Shown here: in pieces, positions 14,912 to 14,974 of the stretch | How the letters are laid out: the number at the start of each line of letters is the position of its first letter | Numbering within the stretch: the first letter of the stretch is position 1 | From: Lachnospiraceae bacterium UBA1201 | GTDB taxonomy: Bacteria; Bacillota; Clostridia; Lachnospirales; Lachnospiraceae | Assembly (NCBI GenBank): GCA_002309675.1 | Contig: DBXX01000054.1 | Location: forward strand, 9,164-24,137 | Reading direction: 5' to 3' | Length of the DNA stretch: 14,974 nucleotides | Made by a program: the position numbers and the translations under genes | Notes under the pieces: generated by a model | The model's input: only the letters and a program-made list of their open reading frames with translations | The model's database searches: none | What the model was told of the DNA's origin: nothing

Positions 14912-14974
14912 TTATTCATTGACCGTCAGATCCAGGGAATCCGCGATCTCCTTCAATGCACGTGCAGATGCCAT
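14912..14974 (-). CDS. 3' end of an unidentified gene
   Basis: An open frame enters from the right edge and stops with TAA at 14912-14914, leaving 20 codons ending EIADSLDLTVNE. The stop lies just before the xth ribosome binding site, as in an operon. The tail is amphipathic and helical, a little like the ends of methyl-accepting chemotaxis proteins, but this is too short to name. Confidence 0.5.
   Translation of the reverse strand: MASARALKEIADSLDLTVNE

Noticed and set aside
14912..14974. Naming the right-edge gene as a chemotaxis receptor
   Set aside because: Twenty residues of generic amphipathic helix are not enough to assign a family.

Overview
The window looks like chromosomal DNA of an anaerobic, fibre-degrading Firmicute, most likely a Lachnospiraceae-type clostridium. 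I infer this from strong GGAGG ribosome binding sites, a secreted lipoprotein xylanase with Thr/Glu/Ala/Pro repeat linkers, an ATP-type PEP carboxykinase, an aldo/keto reductase carrying two [4Fe-4S] motifs, and GC content that looks close to 50% by eye. Every gene I accept lies on the minus strand, so transcription runs from right to left. I see no tRNA, rRNA, IS element, phage gene or CRISPR array.

From right to left: the last 20 codons of an unidentified gene (14912-14974) lead into xth, exonuclease III, which has a TTG start. Next comes a promoter with consensus -35 and -10 boxes. It drives a 695-residue TerD-like protein and then a glutathione peroxidase-nitroreductase fusion, and this unit ends at a clear intrinsic terminator (10726-10752). 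A new promoter serves a ZIP-family metal transporter. A further promoter, overlapped by an operator-like palindrome and followed by a leader of about 180 nt, serves a CoA-disulfide reductase with a C-terminal rhodanese domain. Two closely spaced genes follow: a 925-residue carboxylesterase-GH43-CBM fusion and an aldo/keto reductase with a ferredoxin-like tail. A separate promoter drives the GH10-CBM9 xylanase lipoprotein and probably folD. The left edge holds the first 198 codons of pckA under its own strong promoter.

Two themes stand out. One is xylan use: the lipoprotein xylanase works outside the cell, and the esterase-GH43 fusion, which has no signal peptide, would de-esterify and trim imported oligosaccharides. 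The other is redox and damage control: exonuclease III, the TerD-like protein, the peroxidase-nitroreductase and the CoA-disulfide reductase. The most unusual items are the two domain fusions, the stand-alone TerD-like gene with its elaborate promoter and leader, a FolD that lacks two canonical active-site residues, and two GC-rich 3' hairpins without U-tracts whose wobble pairs fit the gene-sense RNA.
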